A stretch of DNA of 64,000 bases from Dipteris shenzhenensis (GCA_047967505.1 CM106538.1); one strand, 5' to 3'. Positions 1 through 12,175 are shown, counted from the first letter of the stretch. The notes: a model not told the origin generated them from the sequence alone. Numbers and translations: made by a program.

Positions 1-3000
1 AGGTGCGAGCAAAGTATTGTCACCATCGGATAAGATTTGCATGGTCGATCACGCATTATACAATGTTTTTTTGGTAGTGATATGCACATCTGCAAAAAAA
101 CATGCCCTTAGGTATGTTATCTGACCAAGTACTTATCGGATGGGTGTGCCTCTTGGAGAAAATTTATATACCACCTAGGTTAAGGCATAGGAAAAGTATT
201 GTGCCCATCGGATATGCTTTGCATGGTCGATCGAGCATTAAATACCATTTTTGCCTTAGTGTCATGCACATTCGTAAAAAAACACCCTGGTAGCTGTGTT
301 ATCCGATCAAGTACTTATGCAATGAGAATGCCACTTTGCATGTAAGTCAATTCCACCTAGTTGAAGGTGTGTGCGAAGTATTGTGCCCATCGGATATGCT
401 TTGCATTGTCAATCAAGCATAAAACACCGTTTTTTCCTTAGTGTCATGCAACCATAAAAAAACACGGTCCTAGGTGTGTTATTCAAACAAGTACTTATCA
501 GATGGGGGATCCACTTTCACGCAAGTCCCTTTCAACTAGGTTGAGGTGGGTGCAAAGTATTGTCACCATCGGATATGCTTTGCATGGTCGGTCATGCATT
601 ATACAACGTCTTTCCGGTAGTGATATGCACATCTGCAAAAAAACACGCCCTTAGGTATGTTATCTGACCAAGTACTTATCGGATGGGTGTGCCTCTTTGA
701 GAACATTTCAATACCACCTAGGTTAAGGCATAGGAAAATTATTGTGCCCATCGGATATGCTTTGCATGGTCGATCAAGCATTAAATACCATTTTTGCCTT
801 AGTGTCATGCACATTCGTAAAAAAAACACCCTGGTAGCTGTGTTATCCGATCAAGTACTTATGCGATGAGAATGCCACTTTGCATGTAAGTCAGTTCCAC
901 CTAGTTGAAGGTGTGTGCAAAGTATTGTGCCCATCGGATATGCTTTGCATTGTCGATCAAGCATAAAACACCGTTTTTTCCTTAGTGTAATGCACAACCA
1001 TAAAAAAACACGGTCCTAGGTGTGTTATTCAAACAAGTACTTATCAGATGGGGGCTCCACTTTGCACGCAAGTCCCTTTCAAGTAGGTTGAGGTGGGTGC
1101 AAAGTATTGTCACCATCGGATATGCTTTGCATGGTCGATCATGCATTATACAACGTCTTTCCGGTAGTGATATGCACATCTGCAAAAAAACACGCGCTTA
1201 GGTATGTTATCTGACCAAGTACTTATCGGATGGGTGTGCCTCTTTGAGAACATTTCAATAGCACCTAGGTTAAGGCATAGGAAAATTATTGTGCCCATCG
1301 GATATGCTTTGCATCGTCGATCGAGCATTAAATACCATTTTTGCCTGTGTCATGCACATCCGTAAAAAAACACGCTGCTAGGTGTGTTATCCGATCAAGT
1401 ACTTATGCGATGGGAATGCCACTTTGCATGTATGTCAATTCCACCTAGTTGAAGGTGTGTGCAAAGTATTGAGCCCATCGGATATGTTTGCATTGTCAAT
1501 GAAGCATAAAACACCGTTTTTGCCTTAGTGTCTTGCACAACCATAAAAAAACACGGTCCTAGGTGTGTTATTCAAACAAGTACTTATCGGATGGGAGCTC
1601 CACTTTGAATGCAAGTCCTCTTCAACTACCTTGAGGTGCGTGCAAAGTATTATCACCATCGGATATGCTTTGCATGGTCGATCACGCATTATACAATGTT
1701 TTTCCTGTAGTGATATGCACATCCACAAAAAAACACTCCCTTAGGTATGTTATCTGACAAAGTACTTATCAGATGGGGGCTCCACTTTGCACGCAAGTGG
1801 GTTTCAACTAGGTTGAGATGCGTGCAAAGTATTGTGACCATTAGATATGCTTTGCATGGCCGATCACGTATTATACACCGTTTTTCCCCTAGTGATATGC
1901 ACATCCACAAAAAAACATGCCCTTAGGTAAGTTATCTGACCAAGTACTTATCGGATGGGTGTACCTCTTTGATAACATTTCAATACCACCTAGGTTGAGG
2001 CATAGGAAAAGTGTGTTGCCCATCGGATATCCTTTGCATGGTCGATCGCGCATTAAATACCATTTTTGCCCTAGTGTCATGCACATCCATAAAAAAATAC
2101 GCTGCTAGGTATGTTATCCAATCAAGCACTTATGGGATGGGTGTGCTACTTTGCATGTAAGTCAATTGCACCTACTTGAAGGTGTGTGCAAGGTGTTGTA
2201 CCCATCGGACATGCTTTGCATTGTCGATCAAGCATGAAACACCGTTTTTACCTTAGTGTCATGCACAACCATAAAAAAACACAATCCTAGGTCTGTTATT
2301 CAAACAAGTACTTATCGGATGGGGGCTCCACTTTGCACACAAGTCGGTTTCAACTAGGTTGAGATGCGTACAAAGTAATGTGACCATCAGATATGCTTTG
2401 CATGGCCGATCACGCATTATACACCGTTTTTCCCTTAGTGATATGCACATCTGCAAAAGAACACGCCCGTAGGTGTGTTATCTGACCAAGTACTTATCAG
2501 ATGGGTGTGCCTCTTTGAGAACATTTCAATACCAGCTACGTTAAGGCGTAGGAAAAGTATTGTGCCCATCGGATATGCTTTGCATGGTCGATTGAGCATT
2601 AAATACCATTTTTGCCTTAGTGTCATGCACATCCGTAAAAAAACACGCTGCTAGGTGTGTTATCCGATCAAGTACTTATGCGATGGGAATGCCACTTGGC
2701 ATGTAAGTCAATTCCACCTAGTTGAGGGTGTGTAAAAAGTATTGTGCCCATCGCTTTGCATTGTCGATCAAGCATAAAACACCGTTTTTGCCTTAGTGTC
2801 ATTGTCACCATCGGATATGCTTTGCATGGTCGATCACGCATTATACTATGTTTTTCCGGTAGTGATATCCACATCTGCAAAAAAACACGCCCTTAGGTAT
2901 GTTATCTGACCAAGTACTTATCGGATGGGTGTGCCTCTTTGAGAACATTTCAATACCATCTAGGTTAATGCGTAGGAAAAGTATTGTGCCCATCGGATAT

Positions 3001-6000
3001 GATTTGCATGGTCGATCGAGCATTAAATACCATTTTGGCCTTAGTGTCATGCACATCCGTAAAAAAACACGCTGCTAGGTGTGTTATGTGATCAAGTACT
3101 TATGCAATGGGAATGCCCCTTTGCATGTAAGTCAATTCCACCTAGTTGAAGGTGTGTGCAAAGTATTGTGCCCATCGGATATGCTTGCATTGTCGATCAA
3201 GCATAAAACACCGTTTTTGCCTTAGTGTCATGCACAACCATAAAAAAACACGGTCCTAAGTGTGTTAATTAAACAAGTACTAATCGGATGGGGGCTCCAC
3301 TTTGTGTGCAAGTCCTCTTCAACTAGGTTGAGGTGCGTGCAAAGTGTTGTCAACATCAGATATGCTTTGCATGATCGATCATGCATTATACAACGTTTTT
3401 CCTGTAGTGATATGCACATCCGCAAAAAAACACGCCCTTAGGTATGTTATTTGACCAAGTACTTATCGGATGGGTGTGCACCTTTGAGAACATTTAATAC
3501 CACATAGGTTAAAGCGTAGGAGAAGTATTGTGCCCATCGGATATCCTTTGCTTGGTCGATCGAGCATTAAATACCATTTTTGCCTTAGTGTCATGCACAT
3601 CCGTAAAAAAGCACGCTGCTAGGTGTGTTATCCGATCAAGTACTTATGCGATGGGAATGCCACTTTGCATGTAAGTCAATTCCACCTAGTTGAAGGTGTG
3701 TGCAAAGTATTGTGCCCATCGGATATGCTTTGCATTGTCGATCAAGCATAAAACACCCTTTTTGCCTTAGTGTCATGCACAACCATAAAAAAGCATGGTC
3801 CTAGGTGTGTTATTCAAACAAGTACTTATCGGATGGGGGCTCCACTTGGCACGGAAGTCCATTTCAACTAGGTTGAGGTGCATGCAAATTATTATCACCA
3901 TCGGATATGCTTTGCATGGCCGATCACGCATTATACAACATTTTTCCGGTTGTGATATGCTTTAAATACTATTTTTGCTTTAGTGTCATGCACATCCGTA
4001 AAGAACACTCTGCTAGGTATGTTATCTGATCAAGCACTTATGGGATGATCATGCCACTTTGCATGTAAGTCAATACCACCTAGTTGAAGGTGTGTGCAAA
4101 GTATTGTGCCCATCAGGTATGCTTTGCATTGTCCATCAAGCATAAAACACCCTTTTTGCCTTAGTGTCATGCACAACCATAAAAAAGCACGGTCCTAGGT
4201 GTGTTATTCAAACAAGTACTTATCGGATGGGGGCTCCACTTTGCACGCAAGTCCATTTCAACTAGGTTGAGGTGCATGCAAATTATTGTCACCATCGGAT
4301 ATGATTTGCATGGCCGATCACACATTATACAACATTTTTCCGATAGTGATATGCTTTAAATACTATTTTTGCTTTAGTGTCATGCACATCCGTAAAGAAC
4401 ACGCTGGTAGGTATGTTATCTGATCAAGCACTTATGGGATGGGCATGACTTTGCATGTAAGTCAATTCCACCTAGTTGAAGGTGTGTGCAAAGTATTGTG
4501 CCCATCGGATATGCTTTGCATTGTCGATCAAGCATCAAACACCGTTTTTGCCTTAGTGTCGTGCACAACCATGAAAAAACACGGTCCTAGGTGTGTTATT
4601 CAAACAAGTTTTTATCGGATGGGGGATCCACTTTGCATGCAAGTCCCTTTCAACTAGGTTGAGGTGCGTGCAAAGTATTGTCACCATCGGATATGCTTTG
4701 CATGGTCGATCATGCATTATACAACATTTTTCCCGTAGTGATATGCACATCCGCAAAAGAACACATCCTTAGGTATGTTATCTGACCAAGTACTTATCGG
4801 ATGGGTGTGCCTCTTTGAGAACATTTCAATACCACTAGGTTAAGGCATAGGAAAAGTATTGTGCCCATCGGATATGCTTTGCATGGTCGATCGTGCATTA
4901 AATACCATTTTTGCCTTAGTGTCATGCACACCCATAAAAAAACACACTGCTAGGTGTGTTATCCGATCAAGTACTTATGCGATGGAAATGCCACTTTGCA
5001 TGTAATTCAATTCCACCTAGTTGAAGGTGTGTGCAAAGTATTGTGCCCATCAGATGTGCTTTGCATTGCGGATCAAGCATAAAACACCGTTTTTGCCTTA
5101 GTGTAATGCACAACCTTAAAAAAACATGGTCCTAGGTGTGTTATTCAAACAAGTACTTATCAGATGGGGGCCCCACTTTGCACGCAGGTATCTTTCAACT
5201 AGGTTGAGGTGCGTGCAAAGTATTGTGACCATCGGATATGCCTTGCATGGCCGAACATGCATTATACACCGTTTTTCCCCCAGTGATATGCACATCTGCG
5301 AAAAAACACGCCCTTAGTGTGTTATCTGACCAAGTAGTTATCGGATGGGTGTGCCTCTTTGAGAACATTTCAATATTACCTTGCAAAGTCTTGTCACCAT
5401 AGGATATGCTTTGCATGGTCGATCACGCATTATACATTGTTTTTCTGGTGTTATCTGACCAAGTACTTATCAGATGGGTGTGCTTCTTTGAGAACATTTC
5501 AATATCACCTAGGTTAAGGCATAGGAAAAGTGTTGTGCCCATCAGATATGCTTTGCATGGTCGATCGAGCATTAAATACCATTTTTGCCTTAGTGTCATG
5601 CACATCAGTAAAAAAACACGCTGCTAGGTGTGTTATCTGATCAAGTACTTATGTGATGGGAATGCTACGTTGCATGTGATTCAATTCCACCTTGTTGAAG
5701 GTGTGTGCAAAGTTTGTGCCTATCGGATATGCTTTGCATTGTCGATCAAGCATAAAACACCGTTTTTGCCTTAGTGTCATGCAAAACCATAAAAAAACAC
5801 GGTCCTAGGTGTGTTATTCAAAAAAGTACTAATTGGATGGGGGCTCCGCTTTGCACGCAAGTCCGTTTCAACTAGGTTGAGGTGCGTGCAAAATATTGTC
5901 ACCATTGGATATGCTTTGCATGGTCGATCACACATTATACAATGTTTTTCCCGTAGTGATATGCACATCCGCAAAAAAACATGCCCTTAGGTATGTTATC

Positions 6001-8095
6001 TGACCAAGTACTTATCGGATGGGTGTGCCTCTTTGAGAACATTTCAATACCACTCAGGTTAAGGCATAGGAAAAGTATTTTGCCCATCAGATATGCTTTG
6101 CATGGTCGATCGAGCATTAAATACCATTTTTGACTTTGTGTCATACACATCCATAAAAGACATGCTGCTAGGTGTGTTATCCGATCAAGTACTTATGCAA
6201 TGGGAATGCCACTTTGCATGTAATTCAATTCCACCTAGTTGAAGGTGTGTGCAAAGTATTGTGCCCATCGGATATGCTTTGCATTGTGGATCAAGCATAA
6301 AACTCCGTTTTTGCCTTAGTGTAATGCACAACCATGAAAAAACATGGTCCTAGGTGTGTTATTCAAACAAGTACTTATCACATGGGGGCTCCACTTTGCA
6401 CGCAAGTATATTTCAACTAGGTTGAGGTGTGTGCAAATTATTGTGACCATCGGATATGCTTTGCATGGCCGATCATGCATTATACACCGTTTTTCCCCTA
6501 GTGATATGCACATCCGCAAAAAAACACGCCCTTAGGTGTGTTATCTGACCAAGTACTTATCAGATGGGTGTGCCTCTTTGAGGACATTTCAATATTAGCT
6601 AGGTTAAAGTGTAGGAAAAGTGTTGTGACCATCGGATATCCTTTGCATGGTCAATCGAGCATTAAATACTATTTTTGCTCTAGTGTCATGCACATCCGTA
6701 AAAAAACACTGCTAGATATGTTATCCGATCAAACACTTATGGTATGGGTGTGCCACTTTGCATGTAAGTCAATTCCACCTAAGTGAAGGTGTGTGCGAAG
6801 TATTGTGGCCCATCAGATATGCTTTGCATTGTCGATCAAGCATAAAACACCGTTTTTGCCTTAGTGTCAAGCACATTTGTAAAAAAACACGGTCCTAGGT
6901 GTGTTATCGGATCAAGTACTTATCTAACCGACACACCAATTTTCATGCAACTCAATAGCTCATAGGTTGAGGTGGGTGCAAGGTATTGTGCCCATCAGAT
7001 GTACTTTGCATGGTATATCACGTATTAAACTCCGTTTGTGCCTCAATGTCATGCACAACCATAAAAAACACGCTTTTAGGTGTGTTATCCGACCAACTCC
7101 TTATCGGATGGGTGTACCACTTTGCATGCAATGCAATATCACAATTGTTGAGACTCATGCAAAGTATTGTGCCCATCGTACATGCTTTGCATTGTCGAAC
7201 AAGCATTAAACACTGTTTTGGCCTTAGTGTCATGCACAACCGTCAAAAAACGCGGTCCTAGATGTTTTATTCGACTAAGTACTTATGGGATGGGCACGCC
7301 ACTTTGCATGTAAGTCAATAATACCTAGGTTGACATGTGTGCAAAGTATTGTGACGATTGGATTTGTATTGCATTGTCGATTAAGCATAAAACAACATTT
7401 TTGCCTTAGTGTCATGGACAACAACCAATAAAAACATGGTCCTAGGTGTGATATTCTAAAAAGTACTTGTCAGATGGGGGAGCCAGTTTGCAAGAAAGTC
7501 AATTTCAACTAGGTTGATGTGCGTGCATAATATTGTGTCTATCGGTTATGCTTTGCATGGGGGATCACACATTATACACCATTTCCCCCCTAGTGTTATG
7601 CACATCCGTCAAAGAACACGCTCTTAGGTGTATTATCATACCAAGTACTTATTGAATGGGCATTCCACTTTGCATGGAATACCATACCACCGCTTTTGAG
7701 GCACGTGCAAAGTATTATGCCCATCGGATATGCTTTACATGGTAGATTGAGTATTAAATACCGTTTTTGCCTTGGTGTCATGTAGAACCATAAAAAAACA
7801 CGATCCTAGGTGTATTTTTCAAACAAGTACTTATCGGATGGGGATGCCACTTTGCACACAAGTCAATACTACCTAGGTTGAGGAACGTGCAAAGTCTTGT
7901 GTCCATTGGATATGCTTTGCATAGTCAATCGCACATTATACACCATTTTGTTCCTAGTGTTGTGCACAATCATCATAAAATACATTTGCAGGTGTGTTAT
8001 CCAAACAAGTACTTATGGGATGGGTGCACCACTTTGTATGCAAGTCAATATGACCTAGGTTGAGGCATGTACAAAGTTTTGTGCCCATCGGAGAA
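1..8095. repeat. Satellite array, ~181-bp monomers in a trimeric higher-order repeat
   Basis: About 44 head-to-tail monomers share the core CATCGGATATGCTTTGCAT. Anchor positions of the CCAT core are 22, 204, 386, 565, 747, 930, 1112, 1294, 1474 and 1655, giving monomer lengths of 179-183 bp. Three monomer classes alternate. A has 'gcattatacaa' and 'acgcccttaggtatgttatctgacc'-like text (key words CGCCCTTAGG, GAGAACATTTC). B has 'gcattaaatacca' and GCTGCTAGG. C has 'gcataaaacacc' and GGTCCTAGG with TTCAAACAAG. The same class recurs every ~544 bp. Short Met-initiated reading frames run through the array on both strands, but they are by-products of the repeat and I do not call them genes. The array continues off the left edge. 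The monomer length is in the range of plant centromeric satellites, which makes a centromeric or pericentromeric role possible but unproven. Confidence 0.95.
6910..8095. repeat. Divergent right edge of the satellite array
   Basis: Core motifs remain at about 6991, 7171, 7350, 7531, 7720, 7900 and 8085, so the ~180-bp register is kept. Substitutions are much denser than in 1-6900 and the strict A-B-C order is no longer clear. The last recognisable core (CCCATCGGAGAAATG) breaks off at about 8095, where non-satellite DNA begins. Confidence 0.85.
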
Positions 8096-8357
8096 ATGTA
8101 GATGCGATAATATTAGAAAATTCTTGGTATGTGTATATGTGTGTGTGTGTGGCAAACAATTTTGATACAACAAAGTAAACACCTAGTGCACAAATTATGC
8201 ACTTCATACCTTGAGTATTGTGTCAAAATAAAAGCTGAAATAAGCTTGTTGATGAGGATAAATACGCCCTTGAATAAAAGCACATTTGTCGTATGACCAC
8301 AATAGGATTGCTTTGACACCTGTGATTTTGCCCACATGTAAGTTTGCAAATAGTATA
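8096..8357. other. AT-rich non-coding spacer
   Basis: Unique-looking sequence with a short GT run near 8140-8152 and no credible reading frame. It links the satellite edge to the purine-rich block. Confidence 0.6.
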
Positions 8358-8610
8358 AAAAATCATATAATAATATATTAATAGTTTGCAAATGTGTATA
8401 GCAAGTGAGTAATGGGAAGTGGAAGTGGGAGTGGGAGTGAGGAGGGAGGAGTGAAATGGGAGAGGGGAAGTAATAGGAGTGTATGATAATAAGTATTAAA
8501 AAATAGTATAATAATATATTAATAGTTTTCAAATGGCAAGTGAGTAATGGGAAGTGGAAGTGAGAGTGGGGAGGGAAGAATGGAATGGGAGAGGGGGAGG
8601 TAATAGGGGA
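8358..8610. repeat. Direct duplication of ~115 bp in purine-rich DNA
   Basis: The stretch from 'ataataatatattaatagttt' (AT-rich head) through GCAAGTGAGTAATGGGAAGTGG to AGAGGGG.AGGTAATAGG occurs at ~8358-8480 and again at ~8497-8610, with scattered substitutions and small indels. Both copies switch from an AT-rich head to a G/A-only tail. Confidence 0.8.
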
Positions 8611-8939
8611 GTAGGATAATAAGGGAGTGAAATGAGTGAGGGGAGTTAATAGGGGATGAAAAAGAGGAGGGTGAGATGGGGAAATATGGGATTTTGGGAA
8701 ATGGGAGGAGTATGGGACATGGTGGAAATGTGGGATGGGAGTGGTGGCAATGGGGGAGGAAGAAGAAATGGATAGGGGGAGGGCCAATGGAAGATTGGGA
8801 TGAGGGATGGGGGTCCAATGGGAGAGGGGGAGTAATGGGAGCCAATGGGAGAGGGGAGAAATGAAAAGCCAATAGGAGAGAGGGGGAGGAATGGAAAGCC
8901 AATAGGGGAGGAGGAGGAAAAACCTAATTTTTTCTTATA
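8611..8939. repeat. G/A-rich low-complexity tract with a G-quadruplex motif
   Basis: The + strand is almost pure G/A with repeated GGGA and AATGGGAGAGGGG words. The run 8804-8830 has four G-tracts of three or more (GGG, GGGGG, GGG, GGGGG) with loops of 2, 6 and 3 nt, a canonical quadruplex pattern. Long reading frames on the opposite strand (Ser/Pro/His/Phe-rich) are low-complexity artefacts. Confidence 0.75.
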
Positions 8940-9039
8940 NNNNNNNNNNNNNNNNNNNNNNNNNNNNNNNNNNNNNNNNNNNNNNNNNNNNNNNNNNNNN
9001 NNNNNNNNNNNNNNNNNNNNNNNNNNNNNNNNNNNNNNN
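8940..9039. other. Assembly gap of 100 N
   Basis: Exactly 100 unknown bases. A round 100 is the usual placeholder for a gap of unknown size, so distances across it should not be trusted. Confidence 0.98.
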
Positions 9040-9410
9040 TTTATGCGGACTAGAGAGGGAGCTCCATCGCATAGAGAGGGAGCTCCATTAGAGAGAGAGA
9101 GAGCCCACTACATAGAGAAGAGGAGAGGAGTAGAGGGAGAGAGGTCGAATTCTTACAACTAAGAGAACTATCATGAGCAAGAGCGACAAATAAGATTTGA
9201 CTTACGAGAAGAATGAAGAGGGACTTACGAGAAGAAAGTATCAAGAAGAATGTTGAACACAAATTTGAATTCAAAAGGAACGTACGAGAAGAAAGTATCA
9301 AGAAGAATGTTGAACACAAATTTGAATTCAAATTTATATAGAGGAATGAATTCAAATTTCCCGCTCTTTTTAAAAAATTCAAATTTATGCGTGGAGGGGA
9401 GGAATGGGCT
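9040..9410. repeat. GA-rich DNA with a 56-bp tandem duplication
   Basis: A 49-bp string starting TACGAGAAGAAAGTATCAAG occurs at 9227-9275 and 9283-9331 (offset 56 bp), and a shorter related piece starts near 9204. Both full copies end in AAATTTGAATTCAAA. The block may be part of an LTR or leader whose left part is lost in the gap; I found no coding region. Confidence 0.7.
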
Positions 9411-9415
9411 AGTTT

Positions 9416-9428
9416 TTCTTATATATAC
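9416..9428 (+). promoter_or_regulatory. Possible TATA box
   Basis: CTTATATATACTC is followed about 30 bp later by a CT-rich, CATTC-repeating leader (9433-9470), the usual layout of a plant core promoter or LTR U3/R boundary. No downstream ORF is attached, so activity is doubtful. Confidence 0.35.
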
Positions 9429-9604
9429 TCTTCTTTCCATTCATTCATTCTCATTCTCTCCTCATTTCATTGAAGCAACCAAGAGCGGGAAGAGAAAGGA
9501 TAAGCGGAGCCTTACTTTTTTCACTTTTTCCAGGTACTTGCGATTCTTTTTCTTTACTCGCAATTCTAAAATTCGTCTTGTAATTCTTTTTCCTTACTTA
9601 CAAT

Positions 9605-9792
9605 TCTTTTTCAATTAGTTTCTTGTTAAAGTTTTTGAGTTCTATTTCAATTAATTTCTTATTGAAATTTGTGTTCTAAATTTGAAAAGAGAGATAGAGA
9701 GAAAGAGAGAGATAGAGAGAGAGAGGAGACAGAGAGAGTGTGAGAGAGATAGCAGGAGATTAAGAGAGAAAAGAAAGGAAGGAGAGAAAGTA

Positions 9793-9838
<46 letters not shown>

Positions 9839-9847
9839 TGAGAGAAA

Positions 9848-9885
<38 letters not shown>

Positions 9886-10105
9886 GAGAGAGAGAGAGAA
9901 AGAGAGAAAGAGAGAGAGAGATTAAGAGAGAGAAGAGGGGCGGAGGGAGAGAGAGAGAATGAAAACTCTTGGCGACCGTGGCAGTTAGAGGAGGGGGTTT
10001 CTTTAGTAGGCATTATAATTCTTTTTAAATTAGTTTCTTATTTGAGTTTTTGAGTTCTATTTTAATTAGTTTCTTATTTAAATTTGAGTTTATAAATTTG
10101 AGAAA
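9605..10105. repeat. Repeated AT-rich block flanking a (GA)n tract
   Basis: 'AATTCTTTTT.AATTAGTTTCTT' followed by 'GAGTTCTATTT.AATTA.TTTCTTATT' and 'AAATTTGA' occurs at ~9600-9685 and again at ~10015-10105, with a (GAGA)n tract and one GC-rich motif between them. Confidence 0.7.
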
Positions 10106-10433
10106 TGAGAGAGAATAGGGAGGGAGAGAAAGAGAGAGGAGAGAGGGAAAGAGAGAAATTAAGAGAGAGAAGAGGGGCTCTTGGCGGCCGTGGCCGCCAA
10201 AGGGAGACAGAGAATCAGAAATGAGAGAGAGAATGAGAAACGAGAGAGGAGTAGGGAGGGAGAGAAAGAGAGAGAGAAGAGAGGGAGAGAGAGAGAGTGA
10301 TTCAGAGAGAAGAGAGGGGCTCCTTAAATGAGAGAGAAGAGTAGGGAGGGAAAGAAAGAGAGAGAGGAGAGAGGGAGAGAGAGATTAAGAGAGAGAAGAG
10401 GGTCTCCTGGCGGCCGTGGCTGCTAGAGGGAGG

Positions 10434-10464
<31 letters not shown>

Positions 10465-10997
10465 AGAGAGGGAGAGAGAGAGAAAAAAGAGAGAGAGGGA
10501 GAGAGAGGGAGAGAGAGAGAAGTTTAAGAGTATGAAACATGGCAGAGAGGAGAGAGGGAAAGAGAGAAGTTAAGAGAGAGAAGAGGGGCTCTTCACGGCC
10601 GTGGCCACCAAAGGGAGAGAGAGAATGAGAAATGAGAGAGAAGAGTAGGGAGGGAGAGAAAGAGAGAGAGGGAGAGAGGCAAGAGATTCAGAGAGAGAAG
10701 AGGGGCTCCTTAAATGAGAGAGAAGAGTAGGGAGGGAAAGAAAGAGAGAGCAGAGAGAGGGAGAGAGAGATTAAGAGAGAGAAGAGAGTCTCCTGGCGGC
10801 CATGGCTGCTAGAGGGAGGGAGAGAGTAGGGAGGGAGAGGGAGAGAGAGAGAGAGAAGAGAGGAGGGAGACTTAGGGAGAGAGAAAGAAAGAGAGGGAGA
10901 GAGAGGGAGAGAGAGAGAAAGAGAGAGAGGGAGAGAGAGGGAATGAAACTTCTAGCAGCCGTGGCCGCAAGAGGGAGGGATAGAGTAGGGAGGGAGG

Positions 10998-11040
<43 letters not shown>

Positions 11041-11140
11041 GAGAGAAGAGAGGAGGGAGACTTAGGGAGAGAGAGAGGGAGAGAGAGATAAAGAGAGAGA
11101 GAATGAAACTTCTAGCGGCCGTGGCCACCAAGAGAGGGAG

Positions 11141-11179
<39 letters not shown>

Positions 11180-11447
11180 CCTCGCGGCCGTGGCCGCCAA
11201 GGGAGGGAGGGAGGGAGGGAGAGAAAGAGAGAGAGAATGAGAAATGAGGGAGAATAGGGGAGGGAGAGAAATAGAGATTAAGAGTGAGAAGAGGGACAAA
11301 GGAGAGAGAGAAAGGGAGAGAGGAAGGGAGGGAGGGAGGAAGGCTGGGAGAGATTAAGAGAGAGAATTCAGAGAGAGAGAGAGACATAGAGAGGGAAAGA
11401 ATGACAAATCCTAGCGGCCAAGAGGATAGAGGTAGGGAGGTAGAGAG

Positions 11448-11492
<45 letters not shown>

Positions 11493-11840
11493 GAAGAGGA
11501 GAGCGAGAGAGAGAGAATAATAAATCTCTAGAGAGAGAGGAGAGAGGTGGAGAGAGAGAGAGAGAGAGAAATAATTACAAATCCTAGGGAGAGAGAGAGA
11601 GAGATGAAGAGAGAGAATGATAAATCCTAGCCGCCATGGGAGGGAGAGAAAGAGAGACTTGAGATAAACTAAGAGAGAGAATAAGTGGGATGAGGACAGA
11701 GAGGGAAACACATAAGAGTTGTCAGAGAGAGAGAGAGAAAGATTAAGAGAGAGAATGAGGTGTCTTGACTATGGCTACAGAGAGAATTAGGAGTCGAGAG
11801 AGAGAGAGCGAGAGAAAGTTCAGAGGAAGGAGAGAGTTTT
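9683..11840. repeat. GA-rich simple-sequence tract with spaced GC-rich palindromes
   Basis: About 2.1 kb of near-pure purine (GA/GAGG/GAAA) on the + strand is interrupted by a motif close to GGCGGCCGTGGCCGCC. Copies lie at about 9971, 10183, 10409, 10594, 10795, 10955, 11115 and 11183, with degraded ones near 11410 and 11625. The motif is a palindrome with a 2-nt centre; the copies at 10183-10198 and 11183-11198 are best. A larger unit of ~400 bp is duplicated (about 10165-10440 versus 10567-10830), including the word GGGGCTCCTTAAATGAGAG. Reading frames here encode only Ser/Leu or Arg/Glu repeats and are not genes. Confidence 0.9.
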
Positions 11841-12169
11841 ATATATTTACATGTTTTATATTATACTTTGAAAAATTTATAAAAGAGTGAATTTATGGTT
11901 TGGTTTGAAGGTGAGATAATATTTTTATATATATTCATCTTTTAAATTGAAAAATGTTAACTTTTCTTTAGATACTTATTCTTCATTTCTCTCACATGCA
12001 GGTTTAGCCTCTACATCAAAACCCCTTCTTTTGCATATTTAAGCCTCTTAATCCCCAGCACATTCAAATGAACACATAAAAAGAAATTATTTATTGCTTT
12101 TATTCACTTCGACGGTTGGTTTAGCATAGTTTAGCATAGATTAGATTGCCTTAGAGGAGAGACAATTCT
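11841..12169. other. AT-rich spacer, no gene seen
   Basis: Unique-looking AT-rich DNA between the GA tract and the first TATG microsatellite. The short duplication 'tttagcatagtttagcatag' near 12120-12140 is the only structure seen. Confidence 0.6.
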
Positions 12170-12175
12170 CTCAAT

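Noticed and set aside
102-7261. Dozens of 60-90-aa Met-initiated frames on both strands in the satellite
   Set aside because: They recur with the monomer period on both strands and have no domain or start context; they reflect the repeat, not genes.
1-8095. CRISPR array (regular repeats)
   Set aside because: Unit is ~181 bp with no short-repeat/unique-spacer structure, no cas genes, and the window is plant nuclear DNA.
1-8095. CENP-B-box-like motif in the satellite
   Set aside because: No match to the TTCG....A..CGGG pattern by eye; CGGATGGG is too short to count.
8113-8902. 224-aa and 127-aa Ser/Pro/His/Phe-rich frames on the minus strand
   Set aside because: They are the complement of a G/A-only low-complexity tract and contain no conserved domain.
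9651-11711. Ser/Leu-repeat frames (up to 199 aa) and Arg/Glu-repeat frames
   Set aside because: Direct translation of (GA)n/(CT)n simple sequence.
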